Positions 17,126 to 23,290 of a stretch of DNA of 29,752 bases are shown piece by piece (within the stretch, counting starts at the first letter, position 1; every line of letters begins with the position of its first letter). The DNA lies in assembly GCA_036405195.1 (NCBI GenBank), contig DASWYB010000071.1, forward strand, positions 1 to 29,752, written 5' to 3'. Below the pieces are notes generated by a model that did no database searches, was not told the origin of the DNA, and was given only the letters and a program-made list of their open reading frames with translations. The DNA is from DASWYB01 sp036405195 (GTDB lineage Bacteria; Patescibacteriota; UBA1384; 2-12-FULL-50-11; DASWYB01). The position numbers and the translations under genes are program-made.

Positions 17126-17935
17126 TTACGAATGTGGGGCGTTCTTGGCTGTTCGGCGAGGAGATCGGCTATGGACTCCTCTCATAATACGAAAAACCCA
17201 AGGCCGTGGAACAATTCGAGTTGCAAGTGAACCGATTGTATTAAGAGTTCCGGGGACGACGACTCTTTTTCCATTGAGCATGCCGCGGTATCCAATAAGA
17301 GCCACTAATTCGGCAGACATTAAGCGATGCCGGGTAAAAAGATTCGTTTGGAGCATGTGTGCTCGAGTCGCAAATCCTGTTTTTGTAGGACCAGGGCATA
17401 ATGCTGTCACAGAGATACCACTTTTCTTTAATTCTTCGGCTAGGGCTTCAGAGAAAGATAGTATGTATGCTTTTGTGGCATAATAGACGGCCATAAATGG
17501 TCCGGGTTGAAATGCGGCCGTTGAAGCTACATTTATTATATGCCCCTTATGGTGCCCTTTCATCTGCTTGAGTACAAGTTTTGTCACTTCGGTAGTTGCT
17601 GCCACATGGACTTCAATCATACCTAGTTCGTAGTCGAGGGAAGTGTCAATAAACGAACCTGATAAACCAAATCCGGCGTTATTAATCAGTACATCAACCG
17701 TGTGGTGGTCTAAAATTTTTTCTATCGTCTTGCGACGTTGTAACGTATCGCTTAAATCGAGTATCTCAATCGATACGGTTACTCCCCAATCTCTTTCTAT
17801 TTCACGTGCGAGAGCTTCAAGCAGTACTTTATTCTGTGACAGCAGAATGAGGTTGTACCCTTGTTCTCCAAGAAGTCTGGCGAAAGCTGCCCCTATGCCT
17901 TGGGATGCGCCCGTAATGAGAGCCGTTTTAATCAT
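17126..17935 (-). CDS. Short-chain dehydrogenase/reductase (classical SDR)
   Basis: 269 residues. NAD(P)-dependent oxidoreductase of unknown substrate, with the Rossmann motif TGASQGIG (8-15), an acidic LDLSD segment, NNAG (about 85-88), catalytic Ser in NVAST, and YYATK as the Tyr-x-x-x-Lys pair, then CPGPTKTGF. The C-terminus has a hydrophobic/basic stretch (RIVPRPWVFRIMRG), as in the DltE-like/COG0300 subgroup, and may associate with membrane. An extended -10 (TGCTATACT, 17984-17976) lies about 40 nt upstream; no ribosome binding site is obvious. It is divergent from another SDR gene; the two are only distantly similar. A 58-nt gap separates it from the dockerin gene on the same strand. 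Confidence 0.88.
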   Translation of the reverse strand: MIKTALITGASQGIGAAFARLLGEQGYNLILLSQNKVLLEALAREIERDWGVTVSIEILDLSDTLQRRKTIEKILDHHTVDVLINNAGFGLSGSFIDTSLDYELGMIEVHVAATTEVTKLVLKQMKGHHKGHIINVASTAAFQPGPFMAVYYATKAYILSFSEALAEELKKSGISVTALCPGPTKTGFATRAHMLQTNLFTRHRLMSAELVALIGYRGMLNGKRVVVPGTLNTIGSLATRIVPRPWVFRIMRGVHSRSPRRTAKNAPHS

Positions 17936-17975
17936 GGCAGAGTATTTCGTTGCAAAAATGAGAGTGCATATCTAA

Positions 17976-17984
17976 AGTATAGCA
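17976..17984 (-). promoter_or_regulatory. Extended -10 promoter of the minus-strand SDR gene
   Basis: On the minus strand the sequence reads TGCTATACT, an extended -10 (TGn plus a 5/6 hexamer). No -35 is seen, which extended -10 promoters often lack. Confidence 0.55.
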
Positions 17985-18009
17985 GACTTGTTCCCATTTT
18001 TTTAATGGC

Positions 18010-18034
18010 AGTCCGTCTCGGACTAAAGTATAAT
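18010..18034 (+). promoter_or_regulatory. -10 box with adjacent inverted repeat before the plus-strand SDR gene
   Basis: TATAAT (18029-18034) ends 6 nt before the ATG at 18041. Just upstream, AGTCCG (18010-18015) and CGGACT (18019-18024) form a perfect 6-bp inverted repeat with a 3-nt centre, in the place where a -10/-35 spacer would be. It could be an operator or a chance hairpin. Confidence 0.5.
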
Positions 18035-18040
18035 GATACT

Positions 18041-18742
18041 ATGAAAAAAGTTTTAATAACTGGTGGGAATAAAGGGATTGGCCTAGCTCTGACGGAGCTA
18101 TTTCTTGAGAATGGGTACGCTGTGGCGGTTATTGCTCGGGATTTTACCCACTTTTCATATAAAGAAGATAAACGCGTTCAATGTTTTGCCCACGATTTAA
18201 CGGATATTGAGGCGATTCCTCAGTTAGTACGTGAAGTGGGGGAGGTGGATGTGCTTATTAACAATGCTGGCATTATGTTTAGTCTGCCTCATGATGAGTA
18301 TCCTTCCGATAAGAAAGAGTACATACTAAAACTTAATCTGAAGGCTCCGATAGCTCTTATCGAGGCGGTAAGCCGATTAATGGTCACAAAAGGAGACGGC
18401 CGCATTGTTAACGTCGCTTCGATTGCTGGAGAGATTGGGCATCCGGATATCTGGTACGGAGTAACGAAAGCAGCTCTCATTAATGCCACAAAAAGCTTTG
18501 CCCGGCTTTTAGGTCCTGACGGTATTGTGGTTAATTGTGTTGCTCCAGGGCCAGTTACCGATACCGAGATGTTTGAGGTTGTCCCTCAGGCAAGAAAAGA
18601 ACAGTTACAAAAATCGACCATTACACAGACGTTTGCGACGCCAGTTGATGTTGCTCAAACGGTGTTCTGGTTGGCTGACTCTTCCCCAAGCTATATTAAT
18701 GGTGTCTGTATTGATATTAACAACGGTTCTTTCCCGCGGTAA
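18041..18742 (+). CDS. Short-chain dehydrogenase/reductase (FabG-like)
   Basis: 233 residues starting at MKKVLITGGNKGIG, where the Rossmann motif is in its normal place; the frame is open further upstream but that part overlaps the divergent SDR gene and its promoter. Motifs: TGGNKGIG (8-15), HDLTD, INNAG, NVAS with the catalytic Ser, WYGVTK with Tyr-x-x-x-Lys, CVAPGPVTDTEM, and a C-terminal INGVCIDINNG of FabG-type enzymes. The cytoplasmic substrate is unknown. TATAAT lies 6 nt before the ATG and no Shine-Dalgarno is present, suggesting a leaderless mRNA. It ends 3 nt from the convergent nudix gene, with no terminator visible between them. Confidence 0.88.
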   Translation: MKKVLITGGNKGIGLALTELFLENGYAVAVIARDFTHFSYKEDKRVQCFAHDLTDIEAIPQLVREVGEVDVLINNAGIMFSLPHDEYPSDKKEYILKLNLKAPIALIEAVSRLMVTKGDGRIVNVASIAGEIGHPDIWYGVTKAALINATKSFARLLGPDGIVVNCVAPGPVTDTEMFEVVPQARKEQLQKSTITQTFATPVDVAQTVFWLADSSPSYINGVCIDINNGSFPR

Positions 18743-18745
18743 AAA

Positions 18746-19183
18746 TTATACGTAGGAATAGTGAGACTGGGATAAAAAATCGCGGAGAGGCGGTTTGAAC
18801 TTTCCTATGACTTGAGCATCTTCAAAGAATTTTGAAATAGGCATTAACATCCATCGTTGGCCCTCATCGCCTAGCACGATTTTATCAATGGTTGCCTGAT
18901 TGATAAAACAGACCATAAAAGAGAAATGAAGCGTCGTATCTTCTGGTTCGGTATAAAGTTTCTCCCATATAATAGAATTTTCATTGACAGCGATGCCTAA
19001 TTCTTCGTTGACTTCTCGGGCAAGACACTGTCGGGGTGTTTCATTTCCTTCTTTTCCTCCTCCCGGAAGATCCCACATGTTGGCATAGGGTAACTCAGGT
19101 ATGTTGTCACGTAAGAGAACAACGATTTTCTTTTCATGCAAGAGTGCAATTTTGGTGCCCGTAGAGTCAATGTATCTTGCCAT
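18746..19183 (-). CDS. Nudix hydrolase
   Basis: 145 residues. Complete Nudix box from G42 through E48 to REVNEELGI (56-64), matching Gx5Ex7REUxEExGU, so metal binding and hydrolysis of a nucleoside-diphosphate-linked compound are expected. WDLPGGG precedes the box as in MutT/ADP-ribose-type enzymes. The substrate cannot be read from sequence. Its ATG lies 2 nt after the murE stop, so it is the last gene of the femAB-murE-nudix operon; whether it serves wall-precursor metabolism or is a housecleaning enzyme is open. Confidence 0.9.
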   Translation of the reverse strand: MARYIDSTGTKIALLHEKKIVVLLRDNIPELPYANMWDLPGGGKEGNETPRQCLAREVNEELGIAVNENSIIWEKLYTEPEDTTLHFSFMVCFINQATIDKIVLGDEGQRWMLMPISKFFEDAQVIGKFKPPLRDFLSQSHYSYV

Positions 19184-19185
19184 GA

Positions 19186-20523
19186 CTATTTTTGAGAGTT
19201 CATTTGCTCGAGGATTTCTCGAACTACTTTTACGTCATTCCAAGGGATAAGTTTCTCTCCTATTAACATGACGTGTTCTCCTCCTTTGCCGGTAATGAGG
19301 ACGGTATCACCTTTTTCGGCCATCCCAATGGCTTTGGAGATTGCTTCTCGACGGTCTGGTATTTTCCACCACCAGTGATTTTCGCCTTTTTTTGCCTCTT
19401 CTGCGTTTGGTCGTCCGCGTGGGATGCCTCCTGCGACTTCATTAATGATGCTGGCCGGGTCTTCGGTGGCAGGATCTTCGTTGGTAACAATTACAAAATC
19501 AGCATAGCGTGCGGCAAGGGCACCTAGAATTGGTCGTTTGGTTTTGTCTCGGTCTCCCATCGATCCGAGTACTGCAATGAGACGTCCTTTCACCATAGGG
19601 CGGAGCGTTGAGTAGACTTGTTGGAGTGCATCGGGGGTGTGGGCAAAATCGACAATAATTGAGTAAGGTTGCCCCAAATCAACTGGTTCCATCCTTCCTT
19701 CTACGGGGCGGAGTTTACGAATGCTTTTTGTTATTTCCTGAAACGGGATCCCGAGGCCGAGGGTTATGCCAACTGCGCACAAAACATTGGCTACGGTAAA
19801 ACGTCCCGGGAGGGGCATGCTAACTTCTGTCTCTCCATAAGGTGTCACCAGTTTAAACGATGTCGTCGTTGAGCCCATTTTTAGCCATGACGCTGTAATA
19901 TCGGGGTCTTTTAGTGCCTCTTTTGGTCGGAGGGGGTCGAGTATCCCGTACGTGAACTTTTTGGACGCTGGATAACTCAAAAATGTCTTGGCAGCCGGGT
20001 CGTCCGCATTCACGACTGAAACTTTGGGATTGTTCGCAAAAAGTTTTTCTTTTGCCTTCTGGTATTCCCCCATTGTTTTATGGTAGTCGAGATGTTCGTG
20101 AGTTAGGTTTGTGAATCCGACAGCCTCATAGTAAATTCCATACACTCGATTTTGATCTAAAGCGTGAGAAGTTGTTTCGACAACGGCGTATTCGCAGCCA
20201 GCGTCGACAAATTTTTTGAGATGCATATGAAGTTCACGGGTGTCGAGCGTTGTTTTCTTTGTCTTGTTTAATTCGCGTTTGCCATTGATAGAGATGGCGA
20301 CGGTTGTGAGCATACCGACTTTGTGACCCGATTCTTCCAGGAGTTGCGTAATGTAGTGGCATGTTGAAGTTTTTCCATTCGTTCCGGTGACTCCAATAAT
20401 GCGAAGTTTTTTAGCGGGGAAACCGTATTGGCTCGCCATAAGAGTCGACTCAATCTTGCGCAACGATTTAATGGTTGTTGGTGAAATACGATTACGTAAA
20501 ATAGATTTAAGAATTTTTTTCAT
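19186..20523 (-). CDS. murE: Mur ligase, UDP-MurNAc-tripeptide synthetase (MurE) type, short N-terminus
   Basis: 445 residues. ATP-dependent ligase adding the third residue of the peptidoglycan stem peptide in the cytoplasm. P-loop GTNGKTS (47-53), TTSHALDQNR, LTHEHLDYHKTM, the carbamylated-Lys region YQKAKEKLF (154-162), EGRMEPVD (275-282), DFAHTPDAL and GSMGDRDKTKRP are all MurE-like. Only about 40 residues precede the P-loop, so most of the usual UDP-MurNAc-binding N-terminal domain is missing. The amino-acid motif region reads TNEDPATEDP (347-356), closer to the DNPA form of L-lysine enzymes than to the DNPR form of meso-diaminopimelate enzymes. It starts 2 nt after the FemAB-like gene. 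MurE assignment is good; the added amino acid is inferred. Confidence 0.87.
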   Translation of the reverse strand: MKKILKSILRNRISPTTIKSLRKIESTLMASQYGFPAKKLRIIGVTGTNGKTSTCHYITQLLEESGHKVGMLTTVAISINGKRELNKTKKTTLDTRELHMHLKKFVDAGCEYAVVETTSHALDQNRVYGIYYEAVGFTNLTHEHLDYHKTMGEYQKAKEKLFANNPKVSVVNADDPAAKTFLSYPASKKFTYGILDPLRPKEALKDPDITASWLKMGSTTTSFKLVTPYGETEVSMPLPGRFTVANVLCAVGITLGLGIPFQEITKSIRKLRPVEGRMEPVDLGQPYSIIVDFAHTPDALQQVYSTLRPMVKGRLIAVLGSMGDRDKTKRPILGALAARYADFVIVTNEDPATEDPASIINEVAGGIPRGRPNAEEAKKGENHWWWKIPDRREAISKAIGMAEKGDTVLITGKGGEHVMLIGEKLIPWNDVKVVREILEQMNSQK

Positions 20524-20525
20524 GA

Positions 20526-21476
20526 TTAATGACGCCTTATCGATTCAGCCGCTTTGAAGAGAGTATACCATAGCGCTTGAAGGGGGACATCCCAGCTGCC
20601 CATAAGATGTATGGATTCCCCTCCAAACTGTTGTTTAAACCGAGTAATGCCGTCGTACGCGTGCTTTTTATCGGTGTCTGGTTTGATGGCCAGAAGATCA
20701 TACGATGTGGCGTTTTTGCTCATTGCCCATTGCATGACGGTCCAGTGCAGCAGATAGGGTGCCATCGCGGCGCGATGTTCGCTTGATGAAGCGCCATACA
20801 GATAGGACGCGACGCCATCATAAAGAGTGGTAATTGATGCTGCTAAAGGAATTCCCTGGAGGCTGGCGATAAAAACTTTGCCACAATTGTGGTGGTAGAG
20901 TACTTGGGCTAATTCCTGGAAATAGGCTTGAGAACGGATAGAAAACTTGTCACGTTTCGCGGTCTCTTCAAACAGGGCATAAAAGATAGCCACGTCTTCT
21001 TCAAGTGTTTTTAGGGTTGTCTCTCGCACCGTTACGCCAGCCCGTTCAGCTACCCGTATGTTGTAGCGCCCCTTTTGTTTCATTTGTTTTAAAGTGGCGT
21101 GCTCTCCACCTGAAAGAGTTACGATTTGGCGGTCGTCTGGCTGGACCGACTCAAATGCTTTTTGAAATCCAGTATAAGTAAAGGCCGCCCGCCATTGCTG
21201 CGCAAGCGGATCAGTCTTAGGGATATTTAGTTCGAGGCGAAAAAATAAGCTGTTACGTCGTTGGGCTACTTCGTATATGGCTGGCAGGAGAGTGATGAGG
21301 AGTGAAGGATGATGAAAAACTTCCGGCGCGTATAAAAACGATTTTCCAAGCGGCAAAGGGCGTTCCAAGATGAGAACATCTTCAAGTTTATGAGCATGCC
21401 AACCCTGGGTCTCGCGAAAGGAGCCCCAAATATCTGACTGAAGAAAACTCTTCGGGTAAGGTGTTTTGTTTTGCAT
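20526..21476 (-). CDS. FemAB/FemX-family aminoacyltransferase
   Basis: 316 residues from the ATG at 21476; a TTG ten codons upstream is possible but less likely. Family members use aminoacyl-tRNA to add bridge residues to the peptidoglycan stem peptide. The tandem GNAT-fold pattern is visible: FLQSDIWGSFRETQGW at the start, MKQKGRYNIRVAERAGV in the centre, then SYLYGASSSEHRAAMAPYLLHW and the C-terminal YDLLAI...GITRFKQQFGGE signature. A divergent promoter overlapping that of tsaD drives it (TTGTAA, 17 nt, TATGAT). Being directly followed by murE supports a role in wall peptide assembly. Which amino acid is added is unknown. Confidence 0.88.
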   Translation of the reverse strand: MQNKTPYPKSFLQSDIWGSFRETQGWHAHKLEDVLILERPLPLGKSFLYAPEVFHHPSLLITLLPAIYEVAQRRNSLFFRLELNIPKTDPLAQQWRAAFTYTGFQKAFESVQPDDRQIVTLSGGEHATLKQMKQKGRYNIRVAERAGVTVRETTLKTLEEDVAIFYALFEETAKRDKFSIRSQAYFQELAQVLYHHNCGKVFIASLQGIPLAASITTLYDGVASYLYGASSSEHRAAMAPYLLHWTVMQWAMSKNATSYDLLAIKPDTDKKHAYDGITRFKQQFGGESIHLMGSWDVPLQALWYTLFKAAESIRRH

Positions 21477-21499
21477 TCTCAAATCTCTCTCTGTATCAT
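21471..21499 (+). promoter_or_regulatory. Promoter of tsaD
   Basis: TTGCAT (21471-21476), 17-nt spacer, TATCAT (21494-21499). It overlaps the FemAB-like start codon and the opposite promoter. Transcription near 21506 would leave a leader with AAGGAAAG before the ATG at 21525. Confidence 0.55.
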
Positions 21500-21523
21500 A
21501 GGGCAAGGAAAGAGAAATTACAA
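21495..21523 (-). promoter_or_regulatory. Promoter of the femAB-murE-nudix operon
   Basis: On the minus strand TTGTAA (21523-21518), 17-nt spacer, TATGAT (21500-21495). Its -10 shares bases with the tsaD -10, so the two polymerases should exclude one another. Confidence 0.5.
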
Positions 21524-21524
21524 A

Positions 21525-22583
21525 ATGCGTATTCTCGCGATAGAAACCAGTTGTGACGAAACCGCTGCAGCCGTTATGGAACGGACTGATACTTCGCCAT
21601 GGGTGAAGACAATTACATCGGTGGTTGCCTCACAGGCAAAGCTTCACGAGAAATACGGCGGTGTGTATCCGGAGGTTGCTTCACGTGAGCATATCCGTAA
21701 AATTCTCCCCGTTATTGCCGAAGCGCTCGATCTGCCTCTTCACGAACGCGGCCGTTTACCGAACTTCTCGGCTGCCGGAATTGATTACCTGGCGGTGACG
21801 GTTGGGCCGGGGCTTATTGGTTCCCTGCTCGTAGGGACGCAGACTATTGCCTCGCTTGGATATGCCACAGGTCTTCCAATTCTGCCGGTCAATCACTTAG
21901 CAGGACATATCTACGCCAGTTTCATTGCGACAGAGTCTGTTCTGACGGCGCCTGATTTTCCTCTTCTCTCCCTCGTTGTGTCTGGCGGCCATACGATGCT
22001 CATTTATATGAAGGGGCATCATCAATATGAATTAATTGGTCAGACACGGGACGATGCCGCAGGTGAAGCGTTTGATAAAGTGGCAAAACTCTTGGGGCTT
22101 GGATATCCGGGCGGTCCTCTTGTTAGCCAGCTGGCACGAAAAGGGAATCGTCATGCGTACAAATTCCCTATCGGTTTGGAACATGAAGATACATGCGATT
22201 TCTCATTTAGTGGACTCAAAACAGCGGTATTGCGCGAGGTTCAAAAAGCAGGTGCTCTGTCGGAGCAGGGAAAGGCGGATATTGCAGCTTCTTTTGAGCG
22301 GGCAGCGATTGAAGCCCTACTCTTAAAAACTTCACGAGCACTTCAATCAAGACCTGTCCGTCATTTTATTTTAGGGGGTGGGGTCGCTGCCAATAACTAT
22401 CTTCGTGAGCGGTTGGCGACACTTTTGGCGCACAAAACACCCGCGGTAACACTCCACGTACCCCCAAGCCATTTATGTACAGATAATGCGGAAGTCATTG
22501 GTGCGGCCGCAGCTTTTAGTAATCTCGTTCCGATTGCTCCGTCCGAGCTAAAAACATATGCTCGGTACCCTCTGACGAGTTAG
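21525..22583 (+). CDS. tsaD: tRNA N6-adenosine threonylcarbamoyltransferase TsaD
   Basis: 352 residues. Transfers threonylcarbamoyl to A37 of ANN-decoding tRNAs to form t6A, together with TsaB and TsaE (genes not in this window). The start MRILAIETSCDETAAAV is the family N-terminus; the open frame before it, from 21471, lies in the promoter. Metal-binding HLAGH appears in VNHLAGHIYASF; SGGHTMLIY, GEAFDKVAKLLGLGYPGGP, CDFSFSGLKTAV and LGGGVAANNYLRERL are the ASKHA-fold landmarks. Monocistronic, tail to tail with the PsbP-like gene, 10 nt apart. Confidence 0.97.
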   Translation: MRILAIETSCDETAAAVMERTDTSPWVKTITSVVASQAKLHEKYGGVYPEVASREHIRKILPVIAEALDLPLHERGRLPNFSAAGIDYLAVTVGPGLIGSLLVGTQTIASLGYATGLPILPVNHLAGHIYASFIATESVLTAPDFPLLSLVVSGGHTMLIYMKGHHQYELIGQTRDDAAGEAFDKVAKLLGLGYPGGPLVSQLARKGNRHAYKFPIGLEHEDTCDFSFSGLKTAVLREVQKAGALSEQGKADIAASFERAAIEALLLKTSRALQSRPVRHFILGGGVAANNYLRERLATLLAHKTPAVTLHVPPSHLCTDNAEVIGAAAAFSNLVPIAPSELKTYARYPLTS

Positions 22584-22593
22584 TTACTCGATT

Positions 22594-23205
22594 CTACTGT
22601 GCTTGCTTAAGTGTGTTAAGCATTGCTTGATAGACGATGAGCAGGTCGTCGTCGGCAGGTGTGCTGACTTCATTAAAAAATGTCACGCCAAGAATTGCTT
22701 CGGGATGATTAATATAAGTATCCGTAATAAGGTGTGTTTGTACATTTTCATAACCGGCGGGAATGTCGGAATACGTCACGGCTTCTAGGCCGTCAACACG
22801 AAGGAAGAGACGTTGTTTATACTCTTTCGGAGCCAGGCCGGTACTATTTTTGGGGTATATAAAGACGACGATAGGTCCTTGACCGTCGGAGTCAGGGTTA
22901 AAGTCTGGTGCCTCAGGTGGAAAAAAATGAATTTGAGTCGAATCACGGAAACCAATCTTCCAATCAGCGGGATATTGAATCGAAAAGTGGAATGCTTCGT
23001 TAGTGTATGTTTTCCATGGCTCCGGAGTTGCCGTCGCCGTTGGCTGTGGCTCGGCGGCTTTGCCATGGCTTGCTGTGTAGTCATACATCAAAAGGCCACC
23101 GCTGACTAAAAAGGCAGCTAAAATAATGCTCAAACTTAAGAGTGCCGAGCGAGTTCGGGGTAATAATTGAAATGATTTCTTGAGCTTTTTGATGAGGTTA
23201 ATCAT
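22594..23205 (-). CDS. Membrane-anchored PsbP-like protein
   Basis: 203 residues. A basic N-terminus (LIKKLKKSF) and one membrane helix (about 21-43) make a signal anchor, followed by a short Pro/Thr-rich linker and an extracytoplasmic domain beginning YTNEAFHFSIQYPADW, the usual opening of PsbP-like/MOG1-fold domains common in CPR surface and lipoproteins. No lipobox. Function unknown; such domains often bind ligands or other proteins. A TTGGCT-17-TATAAT promoter ends 8 nt before the ATG, so the mRNA may have almost no leader. Divergent from valS and convergent with tsaD. Confidence 0.72.
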   Translation of the reverse strand: MINLIKKLKKSFQLLPRTRSALLSLSIILAAFLVSGGLLMYDYTASHGKAAEPQPTATATPEPWKTYTNEAFHFSIQYPADWKIGFRDSTQIHFFPPEAPDFNPDSDGQGPIVVFIYPKNSTGLAPKEYKQRLFLRVDGLEAVTYSDIPAGYENVQTHLITDTYINHPEAILGVTFFNEVSTPADDDLLIVYQAMLNTLKQAQ

Positions 23206-23213
23206 GTGCTCGT

Positions 23214-23242
23214 ATTATATACGAAAATGGCTAAAAAGCCAA
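23214..23242 (-). promoter_or_regulatory. Promoter of the PsbP-like gene
   Basis: On the minus strand TTGGCT (23242-23237), 17-nt spacer, TATAAT (23219-23214). The -35 lies in a small inverted repeat (TGGCT 23228-23232 with AGCCA 23237-23241). Confidence 0.6.
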
Positions 23243-23275
23243 GGGTTAGCTGTTCTCGCTTGGAGGTTGGTGTGG

Positions 23276-23281
23276 TAGAAT
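23276..23281 (+). promoter_or_regulatory. Candidate -10 box of valS
   Basis: TAGAAT, 9 nt before the valS ATG. No clear -35. A GGAGG upstream of it is too far from the ATG to serve as a ribosome binding site. Confidence 0.4.
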
Positions 23282-23290
23282 AACACTATT

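Noticed and set aside
17861..18040. N-terminal extension of the plus-strand SDR
   Set aside because: It overlaps the divergent SDR gene and promoter region; the Rossmann motif starts at the normal distance from the ATG at 18041.
21471..21524. N-terminal extension of tsaD
   Set aside because: The family N-terminus MRILAIETSCDE starts at 21525, and the extension is the promoter region.
22576..22590. Small hairpin over the tsaD stop codon as a terminator
   Set aside because: Only a 5-bp stem and no T-run; too weak to call.
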